64,000 nucleotides of DNA from Luteimonas sp. J29 (GTDB lineage: Bacteria > Pseudomonadota > Gammaproteobacteria > Xanthomonadales > Xanthomonadaceae). The translations under genes were made by a program, and so were the position numbers. How positions within the stretch are numbered: the stretch's first letter is position 1; each line of letters opens with the position of its first letter. Shown one piece after another: positions 1 through 6,926 of the stretch. The stretch lies in NCBI RefSeq assembly GCF_000472505.1, contig NZ_AWZR01000002.1, positions 426,485 through 490,484 on the forward strand, read 5' to 3'. Under the pieces are notes generated by a model. It did no database searches. It was not told the DNA's origin and worked only from the letters and a program-made list of their open reading frames with translations.

Positions 1-1
1 G

Positions 2-1438
2 CTGGGGCGCTTTCGCGCCCGCCTCGGCGTGCCGGTCCACGCCACCCATTCCGGGCTCGGCGACGCCGAGCGCGCACGGGTCTGGGCCGCGGCCTGGCGC
101 GGCGAGGCGCGGGTGGTCGTGGGCACGCGCTCGGCGGTGTTCACGCCGCTGCCCGATGCCGGCCTGATCGTGGTCGACGAAGAGCACGACGCCAGCTACA
201 AGCAGCAGGACGGCATCCGCTACCACGCCCGCGACTTCGCCCTGGTGCGCGGGCGCGCGCTCGGGATCCCGGTGCTGCTGGGCAGCGCCACGCCCTCGCT
301 GGAGACGCTGCAAAACGCCACCGCCGGGCGCTACGGCTACCTGCGCATGTCGCGCCGCGCCGGCGCCGCGCGTCCGCCCGAGGTGCGCGTGACCGACGTG
401 CGCAAGCGGCCGCTCGAGGCCGGCCTGTCGCAGCCGATGCTGGACGCGATCCGCACCGAACTCGACGCCGGCGGCCAGGTGCTGGTGTTCCGCAACCGCC
501 GCGGCTACGCGCCGGTGCTGCTGTGCCACGACTGCGGCTGGAGCGCGCAGTGCCCGCGATGCGGCGGCGCCGGCCAGGGCCGGCCGATGACCGTGCACGC
601 GCAGGGACGGCGCCTGCAGTGCCACCACTGCGGGCACCGCCGGCCGGCGCCGCCGGCCTGCCCCGACTGCGCGAGCCTCGCGCTGCAGCCCCAGGGCGTG
701 GGCACCGAACGGATCGAGGAAGTGCTGGCCGCGCGCTTCCCCGACGTGCCGGTGCTGCGCATTGACCGCGGCAGCACCCGGCGCCGCGATGCGATGGAGA
801 CGCTGCTCGGCGACCTGGGCGAACGCCCCGGGATCCTGGTCGGCACCCAGATGCTGGCCAAGGGCCACGACCTCGCCCAGCTCGGCCTGGTGTGCGTGGT
901 CGGCATCGACGAGGGGCTGTATTCGGCCGACTTCCGCTCGCACGAGAAGCTGGCCCAGCTGCTGGTCCAGGTCGCCGGTCGCGCCGGCCGTGCGCAGCGC
1001 CCGGGCCGGGTGCTGCTGCAGACCCATCATCCCGACCATCCGCTGCTGGCGACGCTGATCGAAGGCGGCTACCACGCCTTCGCCGCCGAGGCGCTGGCGC
1101 TGCGCGAGGCCGCGGGCTTCCCGCCGTTCGCGCACCTGGCGCTGCTGCGCGCCGAGTCGAAGCACGCCGGCCCGCCGCTCGCGTTCCTGCAGGCGGCGCG
1201 GCAGGCGCTGGAAGCGGGAGCGCAGGCGGCGCGCGCTCCGGACCTGGAGATCAGCGGGCCGATGCCGGCGCCGATGGCGCGCCGCGCCGGCATGCACCGC
1301 GCGCAGCTGCTGCTGTCGTCGCCCGCGCGCCGGGAGCTGCACGCGACCCTGCATGCGACGCTGCCCCGGGTGTATGCGCTGCCCGAGGCGCGCCGGGTGC
1401 GGTGGTCGCTGGACGTGGACCCGGTCGACCTCTACTGA
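2..1438 (+). CDS. priA: Primosomal protein N' (replication restart helicase PriA), 3' portion
   Basis: PriA is the DNA helicase that reloads the replisome at collapsed forks. The frame is open to the left window edge, so the N-terminal DNA-binding part and Walker A motif lie outside. Visible are the DEEHD helicase box (near nt 171-191), then the paired zinc-binding cysteines CHDCGWSAQCPRCGG (from about nt 527) and CHHCGH...CPDC (nt 620-670), then the C-terminal helicase motifs including the GTQMLAKGHD segment and VAGRAGR (motif VI-like). The gene ends 7 bp inside the convergent NYN gene, so the two 3' ends overlap. Family assignment is firm; only the start is missing. Confidence 0.95.
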   Translation: MGRFRARLGVPVHATHSGLGDAERARVWAAAWRGEARVVVGTRSAVFTPLPDAGLIVVDEEHDASYKQQDGIRYHARDFALVRGRALGIPVLLGSATPSLETLQNATAGRYGYLRMSRRAGAARPPEVRVTDVRKRPLEAGLSQPMLDAIRTELDAGGQVLVFRNRRGYAPVLLCHDCGWSAQCPRCGGAGQGRPMTVHAQGRRLQCHHCGHRRPAPPACPDCASLALQPQGVGTERIEEVLAARFPDVPVLRIDRGSTRRRDAMETLLGDLGERPGILVGTQMLAKGHDLAQLGLVCVVGIDEGLYSADFRSHEKLAQLLVQVAGRAGRAQRPGRVLLQTHHPDHPLLATLIEGGYHAFAAEALALREAAGFPPFAHLALLRAESKHAGPPLAFLQAARQALEAGAQAARAPDLEISGPMPAPMARRAGMHRAQLLLSSPARRELHATLHATLPRVYALPEARRVRWSLDVDPVDLY

Positions 1439-2211
1439 GCCGCCTTGGCGGCGGCCTTGGCCGCGGTCTTCGTGCGGCGGCCGCGCGTGGCGCGGGCCTT
1501 GGGCCGCTCGCGGATCAGCACCTTCTGCCCCTCGCGGCGCACCTCGAACAGGCCGACCGCGTCGATCAGCGCGCTCAGGCTGCGATAGCCGTAGTTGCGC
1601 GCGTCGAACGAGCCCTGGTTGCCGAGGTGGCTGCCGACGCCCGACAGGTGCGCCCAGCCCTCGTCGTCGGCCACCGCCGCCACCGCGCCGCGCAGGCGGT
1701 GCACGAGCTCCTGGTCGTGCGCCAGCTCGCTGGTGGTCTGCGGCCGCGCCTGCCCGGCGGCCCCGTCGTCGGCCTCGCCGAGCTTCTCCAGGTAGAGGAA
1801 GGTCGAGCAGGCCTTCACGAACGGCAGCGGCGTCTGCTTCTGGCCGAAGCCGTACACCGCGTAGCCGTCGTTGCGCAGGCGCATCACCAGCGGGGTGAAG
1901 TCGGCGTCGCTGGACACGATCGCGAAGCCGTCGAGCGTGCGCGCGTACATCAGGTCCATGGCGTCGATCACCATCGCCATGTCCGAGGCGTTCTTGCCGG
2001 GGCTGTAGGCGAACTGCTGGATCGGGCGGATCGCGTACTCGTGCAGCACCTTCTCCCAGCCGGCCAGGTTCTGGCTCTTCCAGTTGCCGTAGGCACGGCG
2101 CACGTTGACCACGCCGTGGCGCGCGACCTCGTTGAGGATCGCGTCGATCTTCGAGGCCGGCGCGTTGTCCGCGTCGATCAGCAGCGCGATGCGCCGTTCG
2201 CCTTCCGCCAT
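1432..2211 (-). CDS. NYN-domain (DUF88/LabA-like) protein with C-terminal OST-HTH/LOTUS domain
   Basis: Predicted 259-aa cytoplasmic protein. The N-terminal half is a NYN (PIN-like) nuclease fold: LLIDADNAP near the start, SDMAMVIDAMDL in the middle and IVSSDADFTPLV further on, which supply the acidic metal-binding residues of the family. Residues from about 165 form an OST-HTH/LOTUS-like module (LVHRLRGAV...GYRSLSALIDAVGLFEVR), followed by a Lys/Ala-rich tail that may bind nucleic acid. The family is linked to RNA processing or turnover in other bacteria, but no substrate is known for this subgroup. The ATG at 2211 has GGGAGA about 13 nt upstream. The 3' end overlaps priA by 7 bp, convergently. 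Confidence 0.85.
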   Translation of the reverse strand: MAEGERRIALLIDADNAPASKIDAILNEVARHGVVNVRRAYGNWKSQNLAGWEKVLHEYAIRPIQQFAYSPGKNASDMAMVIDAMDLMYARTLDGFAIVSSDADFTPLVMRLRNDGYAVYGFGQKQTPLPFVKACSTFLYLEKLGEADDGAAGQARPQTTSELAHDQELVHRLRGAVAAVADDEGWAHLSGVGSHLGNQGSFDARNYGYRSLSALIDAVGLFEVRREGQKVLIRERPKARATRGRRTKTAAKAAAKAAQ

Positions 2212-2379
2212 GTCCGTGTCTCTGTCTCCCGGTTGCGCGCAGGGTAGCGCGTCGGCGCACCCCCGTCGCAGTGGCGGGCAGGCCCCGGGGCGGGACGGTA
2301 CGGCCTGCAACCGTTGCGGCAGCGCAGCGGCGGATGCGCGACAATGGCGGTTTCCCCACCCCGATACCCGCGACCCGAC

Positions 2380-3327
2380 ATGCCCAGCCAGCTCGAACAG
2401 CTCCGCTCCCTGTCCACCGTGGTGGCCGACACCGGCGACATCGAGGCGATCGCCCGCTTCAAGCCGATGGACGCGACCACCAACCCGTCGCTGCTGCTCA
2501 AGGCCGCCTCCCTGCCCGCCTACGCCGCATACCTGGACCAGGCCGTGGCGGCGGCGACCGGCAGCGGCGAGGCCCGGGTGGCCGACGCCTGCGACCGGCT
2601 GGCGGTGGCGATCGGCGGCGAGATCCTGAAGCTGATCCCCGGCCGCGTGTCCACCGAGGTCGACGCGCGCCTGAGCTTCGACACCGAGGCCACCGTGGCC
2701 AAGGCCCACCGCCTGGTCGAGCTGTACGACCAGGCGGGCATCGGCCGCGACCGCCTGCTGATCAAGATCGCCTCGACCTGGGAAGGCATCCGCGCCGCCG
2801 AGCGCCTGGAGCGCGACGGCATCCACTGCAATCTGACCCTGCTGTTCTCCTTCGCCCAGGCCGTGGCCTGCGCCGAGGCCGGCGTGTTCCTGATCTCGCC
2901 CTTCGTCGGCCGCATCCTCGACTGGCACCTGGCCAACGGCATGGACAAGCCGGCCACGCCGCAGGACGACCCGGGCGTGCAGTCGGTCACCCGGATCTGG
3001 CGCTGGTACAAGCAGCACGGCTTCGAAACCGTGGTGATGGGCGCGAGCTTCCGCAACACCGGCGAAGTGCTGGCGCTGGCCGGCTGCGACCGGCTGACCA
3101 TCTCGCCCGACCTGCTGGCAGCGCTGGAGGCGTCGGACGCGCCGGTCGAGCGCGGGCTGGTTGATCCGGGCGAGCGCTCCGCGCGCCCCGCGCCGCTGGG
3201 CGAGGCCGCGTTCCGCTGGCAGCACAACGAAGACGCGATGGCCACCGAGAAGCTGGCCCAGGGCATCCGCAACTTCGCCGCCGACCAGCGCAAGCTCGAG
3301 GCGATGCTGGCCGCGAAGCTCGGCTGA
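2380..3327 (+). CDS. tal: Transaldolase (pentose phosphate pathway)
   Basis: 315 aa, against about 317 for TalB. Transfers a dihydroxyacetone unit between sedoheptulose-7-P and glyceraldehyde-3-P in the cytoplasm. The Schiff-base lysine is K129 in [11 protein letters not shown]. Asp17 in TVVADTGD, the DATTNPSLL motif (31-39) and [12 protein letters not shown] (88-99) are all intact. The ATG at 2380 was chosen because TalB proteins begin just before this point; an upstream in-frame start would add an arginine-rich tail with no family match. A GACAAT hexamer at 2340-2345 may be the -10 box. The gene stands alone between the divergent NYN gene and ndh. Confidence 0.96.
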   Translation: MPSQLEQLRSLSTVVADTGDIEAIARFKPMDATTNPSLLLKAASLPAYAAYLDQAVAAATGSGEARVADACDRLAVAIGGEILKLIPGRVSTEVDARLSFDTEATVAKAHRLVELYDQAGIGRDRLLIKIASTWEGIRAAERLERDGIHCNLTLLFSFAQAVACAEAGVFLISPFVGRILDWHLANGMDKPATPQDDPGVQSVTRIWRWYKQHGFETVVMGASFRNTGEVLALAGCDRLTISPDLLAALEASDAPVERGLVDPGERSARPAPLGEAAFRWQHNEDAMATEKLAQGIRNFAADQRKLEAMLAAKLG

Positions 3328-3412
3328 GGCCACCCGGGCGGCGGCCGCGCCACACGCCGCGCACCAGCGCGCGCCGGCACGCGGCCTGCACATCGCGCTG
3401 CGCCCGCCTCCC

Positions 3413-3418
3413 TAGAAT
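3413..3418 (+). promoter_or_regulatory. -10 hexamer TAGAAT, probable leaderless start for ndh
   Basis: TAGAAT ends exactly 6 nt before the ndh ATG at 3425, so transcription would begin at or next to the start codon. No Shine-Dalgarno sequence precedes the ATG. The -35 is weak (TGCACA with a 19-nt gap). The same spacing recurs at several other genes in the window. Confidence 0.6.
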
Positions 3419-3424
3419 GGGCGC

Positions 3425-4705
3425 ATGACGACACGCCCGCACGTGGTCATCGTCGGCGGGGGCTTCGCCGGGCTCTGGGCCGCGCGCGCGCTCGCACGCG
3501 CGCCGGCGCGCATCACCCTGCTCGACCGCGGCAACCACCACCTGTTCCAGCCGCTGCTCTACCAGGTCGCGACCGCCGGGCTCTCCGCGCCCGACATCGC
3601 CGCGCCGCTGCGCCACATCCTGCGCCGACAGCGCAACGTCGAGGTGCAGATGGCCACCGTGTCGCGGGTGGACGCGGACGCGCGCGAGGTCGAACTCGAA
3701 CACGCCGGCGGCCGCCGGCGGCTCGGCTATGACTTCCTGGTGCTGGCGACCGGCGCCACCCACGCCTACTTCGGCAATGAACACTGGGCGCCGCACGCGC
3801 CGGGGCTGAAGACGCTCGACGACGCGCTGGAACTGCGCCGCCGGCTGCTGCTCGCGTTCGAACGCGCGGAGGCGGCGACCGACCCGGCCGAGCGCGAGGC
3901 CTGGCTGAGCTTCGCCATCATCGGCGGCGGCCCCACCGGCGTCGAACTGGCCGGCACCCTGGCCGAGATCGCGCGCCACACGCTCGAGCGCGAGTTCCGC
4001 CACATCGATCCGGCGCGCGCCCGGGTGCGCCTGGTCGAGGCCGGGCCACGGGTCCTGTCCGCGTTCCCCGAGGACCTCTCGCGCAAGGCCCGTCGGCAGC
4101 TGGAAAGGCTGGGCGTGGAGGTGCACACCGGCGCCCCGGTCGAGGACATCGACGCCCAGGGCTATCGCTGCAATGGCCGGTTCGTGCCGGCGCGCACCGT
4201 GGTCTGGGCGGCGGGCGTGTCGGCCTCGCCGCTGGGCGCCTGCCTGGGCGCGCCGCTCGATCGCGCCGGGCGGGTGCGCGTTCGCCCCGACCTGTCGGTG
4301 CCCGGCCATCCGGAGATCTTCGTCGCCGGCGACCTCGCGGCGGTCGAACGCGAGGACGGGCGGCCGGTACCCGGGGTCGCGCCCGCCGCCAAGCAGATGG
4401 GGCGGCACGTGGCGCGCTGCATCCGCGCGCGGCTGGGCGGAGGCACCGGCCCGTGCCGGCCGTTCGCCTACCGCGATTACGGCAACCTCGCCACCATCGG
4501 CCGGATGGCGGCGGTGGTCGACCTCGGCGCCTGGCGCTTCTCGGGCGTGCCGGCCTGGTGGTTCTGGCTGCTGGCGCACCTGTTCTTCCTGGTCGGCTTC
4601 CGCAACCGGCTGGTGGTGCTGCTCAACTGGTCGGTCGCCTACTGGACCCACCAGCGCGCGGCGCGGATCATCCTCGGCGGCGACGATCGTTCCGGCCGGA
4701 ACTGA
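3425..4705 (+). CDS. ndh: Type II NADH:quinone oxidoreductase (NDH-2)
   Basis: 426-aa FAD flavoprotein that oxidises NADH and reduces quinone without pumping protons. The N-terminal FAD-binding motif is IVGGGFAGLWAA (residues 7-18); the NADH-binding Rossmann motif is IIGGGPTGVELAG (about 164-176); the C-terminal FAD motif is IFVAGDLAAV. The last 60 residues (AWWFWLLAHLFFLVGFRNRL onward) are an amphipathic, membrane-attaching segment typical of NDH-2. The start at 3425 fits both the homologues and the -10 box spacing. It sits alone; no respiratory genes are adjacent. A related FAD-dependent oxidoreductase is possible, but the C-terminal anchor argues for NDH-2. Confidence 0.9.
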   Translation: MTTRPHVVIVGGGFAGLWAARALARAPARITLLDRGNHHLFQPLLYQVATAGLSAPDIAAPLRHILRRQRNVEVQMATVSRVDADAREVELEHAGGRRRLGYDFLVLATGATHAYFGNEHWAPHAPGLKTLDDALELRRRLLLAFERAEAATDPAEREAWLSFAIIGGGPTGVELAGTLAEIARHTLEREFRHIDPARARVRLVEAGPRVLSAFPEDLSRKARRQLERLGVEVHTGAPVEDIDAQGYRCNGRFVPARTVVWAAGVSASPLGACLGAPLDRAGRVRVRPDLSVPGHPEIFVAGDLAAVEREDGRPVPGVAPAAKQMGRHVARCIRARLGGGTGPCRPFAYRDYGNLATIGRMAAVVDLGAWRFSGVPAWWFWLLAHLFFLVGFRNRLVVLLNWSVAYWTHQRAARIILGGDDRSGRN

Positions 4706-4783
4706 CGCGCCGCCGCTCCGGCGGGGCGCTACGCGCCGCCACGCTTCGGCTAGGATGGCCGCTCCCCCGGCCGCGACTCCGGC

Positions 4784-5593
4784 ATGATCGACGTCCCCAC
4801 GCAGAACCTGCTGATCGCGCTGGCGGTGACCACCGCGGCCGGCCTCGCGACCGGCTTCGGCGGGCTGCTGGTGTTCGCCTCGAAGTCGCCCAACGCGCGC
4901 GTGCTCGCCTTCGGCCTGGCCTTCGCCGGCGGCGCGATGGTGTACGTGTCGCTGGGCGAGATCCTCGGCAAGTCGGTGCTCGCGTTCTCGGCCGACTACG
5001 GCGACCGGCTCGGCTTCACCTGGGGCACGCTCTCGTTCCTCGCCGGCGTGCTGCTGATCGTCACCATCGACCGGCTGGTGCCCAACCCGCACGAACGGCT
5101 GGAGGTCGACGACCCCTACTTCCGCGAGCACAACCGCGAGTACGTCAAGCGCGTGGGGCTGCTCACCGCGGTGGCGATCACCGCGCACAACTTCCCCGAG
5201 GGACTGGCGACGTTCTTCGCCACCCTCGAGAACCCCGGCGTGGGCATGCCGCTGGCGTTCGCGATCGCGATCCACAACATCCCCGAGGGCATCGCCATCG
5301 CGGTGCCGGTCTACTTCGCCACCAGCAACCGCGCGTATGCCTTCGCCGCCTGCCTGGTGTCGGGACTGGCCGAGCCGGTGGGTGCGATCCTGGGCTACCT
5401 GCTGCTGCGGCCGTTCCTGTCGGACGCGGTGTTCGGCGCGGTGTTCGGCATCATCGCCGGGGTCATGGTGTTCCTGGCCCTGGACGAACTGCTGCCGGCG
5501 GCCAAGCGCTACGCCAAGGGCCACGAGACGGTGTACGGCCTGGTGACCGGCATGGCCGCGCTGGCCATCAGCCTGGTGCTGTTCAAGTGGTAG
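4784..5593 (+). CDS. zupT: ZIP-family divalent metal (zinc) transporter ZupT
   Basis: 269 aa, eight predicted membrane segments, inner-membrane uptake of zinc and other divalent cations. Both signature metal motifs are present: HNFPEG (135-140) in helix 4 and HNIPEGIA (164-171) in helix 5. The large loop between helices 3 and 4 (about 100-122) is acidic and has a few histidines. The C-terminus ends in a membrane helix. A possible -10 (TAGGAT) lies at 4751-4756. The family covers zinc, iron and manganese, so the preferred ion is inferred. The downstream rpoH gene is convergent. Confidence 0.92.
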   Translation: MIDVPTQNLLIALAVTTAAGLATGFGGLLVFASKSPNARVLAFGLAFAGGAMVYVSLGEILGKSVLAFSADYGDRLGFTWGTLSFLAGVLLIVTIDRLVPNPHERLEVDDPYFREHNREYVKRVGLLTAVAITAHNFPEGLATFFATLENPGVGMPLAFAIAIHNIPEGIAIAVPVYFATSNRAYAFAACLVSGLAEPVGAILGYLLLRPFLSDAVFGAVFGIIAGVMVFLALDELLPAAKRYAKGHETVYGLVTGMAALAISLVLFKW

Positions 5594-5640
5594 CAGGCGG
5601 CGGCCGGGGCGCGGCCGCGATCGAGGGCCCCTGACGCAGG

Positions 5641-5662
5641 AAGGCCCGCTTGCGCGGGCCTT
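5641..5662. terminator. Hairpin terminator between convergent zupT and rpoH
   Basis: Perfect 9-bp stem AAGGCCCGC / GCGGGCCTT with a 4-nt loop (TTGC), located between the two convergent stop codons. No long T-run follows on either strand, so strength is uncertain; probably bidirectional. Confidence 0.65.
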
Positions 5663-5691
5663 CGCTCGTTCCCGGTCCGATGCCTGGCGTG

Positions 5692-6582
5692 TCAGGCCGC
5701 GAACAGCGCCTTCATCTTCTTCAGCGCGTTGGCCTCGACCTGGCGGATGCGCTCGGCCGACACGCCGTACTCGTCGGCCAGTTCCTGCAGCGTGACCTTG
5801 GAATCGGGGTCGAGCCAGCGCCGCTGGATGATGTCGCGCGAGCGCGCGTCCAGGCTGGCCAGCCCCTCGCGCAGCAGTTCGAGGCGGTTGTCGGCGCTGT
5901 CCATGCGCTCGTAGGCCTGGGCCGGATCCTCCTCGTGCGCGATCAGGTACGCGGCGGGCGCCGGCGGCGCGCGGTCGTCATCCTCGTCGGCCGGGGCGTC
6001 GAACGCGATGTCGCGGCCGGACAGGCGCGATTCCATCTCCAGCACCTCGCGCTCGGAGACGTTGAGGTCCTTGGCCACCGCGCTGACCTCGTCGGCGTTC
6101 AGCCAGCCCAGGCGGGTCTTGCTCTTGCGCAGGTTGAAGAACAGCTTGCGCTGGGCCTTGGTCGTGGCGACCTTGACGATGCGCCAGTTCCTGAGGATGA
6201 ATTCGTGCATCTCGGCGCGAATCCAGTGCACCGCGAAGCTGACCAGGCGCACGCCCATGTCGGGGTCGAAACGCTTGACCGCCTTCATCAGGCCGATGTT
6301 GCCTTCCTGGATCAGGTCGCCGAGCTGGAGGCCGTACCCGCTGTAGCCGCGGGCGACGTGGACCACGAACCGCAGGTGCGAATGCACCAGTTCGCGGGCC
6401 GCGTCGAGGTCCTCGTGGTCGCGGTAGCGGCGGGCGAGCGCCTGCTCGTCCTCGGCCGACAGGACCGGGATCTGGTTCACCGCGCTGATGTACGCCTCGA
6501 GCGAGCCCAGCGGGGCCAGCCCGGTGAAGGCGGGAACCGGCAGGTTGTTGGCAACAAGCGCTTGGGTCATGGGCGTCTTCAT
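5692..6582 (-). CDS. rpoH: Heat-shock sigma factor sigma-32
   Basis: 296 aa. Directs RNA polymerase to heat-shock promoters. Region 2 is intact ([20 protein letters not shown], 88-107), and the RpoH box that separates this factor from other sigma-70 members is seen as QRKLFFNLR (144-152). The C-terminal helix-turn-helix ([17 protein letters not shown]) reads the -35. The annotated start MKTPMTQAL gives a 5' UTR of about 20 nt from the sigma-E promoter; a second ATG four codons on is possible. SD signals are poor for both. Convergent with zupT and transcribed from an isolated, relatively AT-rich promoter region. Confidence 0.96.
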   Translation of the reverse strand: MKTPMTQALVANNLPVPAFTGLAPLGSLEAYISAVNQIPVLSAEDEQALARRYRDHEDLDAARELVHSHLRFVVHVARGYSGYGLQLGDLIQEGNIGLMKAVKRFDPDMGVRLVSFAVHWIRAEMHEFILRNWRIVKVATTKAQRKLFFNLRKSKTRLGWLNADEVSAVAKDLNVSEREVLEMESRLSGRDIAFDAPADEDDDRAPPAPAAYLIAHEEDPAQAYERMDSADNRLELLREGLASLDARSRDIIQRRWLDPDSKVTLQELADEYGVSAERIRQVEANALKKMKALFAA

Positions 6583-6607
6583 GGATTGGAGTCTAGCAGT
6601 CGGCCCC

Positions 6608-6635
6608 TTTGACTGCTAAGGCAGGGAAAAGTTCC
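6608..6635 (-). promoter_or_regulatory. Sigma-E type promoter of rpoH (GGAACTT-15-GTCAAA)
   Basis: Read on the minus strand, GGAACTT (6635-6629) is followed after 15 nt by GTCAAA (6613-6608). This matches the extracytoplasmic sigma-E consensus at both boxes with the proper spacing. The predicted transcript starts near 6601, about 20 nt before the rpoH ATG. Control of rpoH by sigma-E is established in enterobacteria; here it is inferred from sequence. Confidence 0.8.
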
Positions 6636-6671
6636 CGGTTCGTTTCATTCATGGAACAAACGGCCGGGAAC
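6631..6671. repeat. Interrupted inverted repeat overlapping the rpoH -35 box
   Basis: Arms GTTCCCGG (6631-6638) and CCGGGAAC (6664-6671), with a second nested pair CGTTT (6641-6645) / AAACG (6658-6662). The left arm contains most of the sigma-E -35 element. As it lies upstream of the predicted start it would act as DNA, not RNA: a candidate operator. Confidence 0.55.
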
Positions 6672-6870
6672 GACAAGGTTTCGTCTGAAAATGATAGCAA
6701 AAAGGGGCCTCGGGAACACCCGATGATCCTGGGACGCGCGGGATCAAGCGGGTGTGACCGCGCCGGACCCGCCGGATTCCCCCGGCCGTCCGCGGCCGTC
6801 CGCGGCCGCCGCCGCAGGGGAACACGGCCACCGGGGCGGCAGGCGGCCACCGCCGGTCCGGCCTTGCGGA

Positions 6871-6903
6871 AAAGGCAACGCCCCCGGCGGGCGGGGGCGT
6901 TGC
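6871..6903 (-). terminator. Rho-independent terminator of the TonB-dependent receptor gene
   Basis: 11-bp stem GCAACGCCCCC (6875-6885) / GGGGGCGTTGC (6893-6903). On the minus strand it is followed by CCTTTT. It starts 24 bp past the receptor stop codon. Confidence 0.8.
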
Positions 6904-6926
6904 GGGGACGCCGGCGCGGCGGGCCG

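Larger units (their letters stand above)
6583..6926. other. Intergenic region holding the rpoH promoter and the receptor terminator
   Basis: This 344-bp gap is clearly less GC-rich than its surroundings over about 6590-6715. It holds, from left to right, the rpoH promoter (6608-6635), a 41-bp interrupted inverted repeat (6631-6671), a second short repeat pair (GGCCCCTTT at 6603 and AAAGGGGCC near 6701), an unremarkable GC-rich part, and the terminator of the TonB receptor gene (6871-6903). No ORF with coding character was found in it. Confidence 0.6.
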
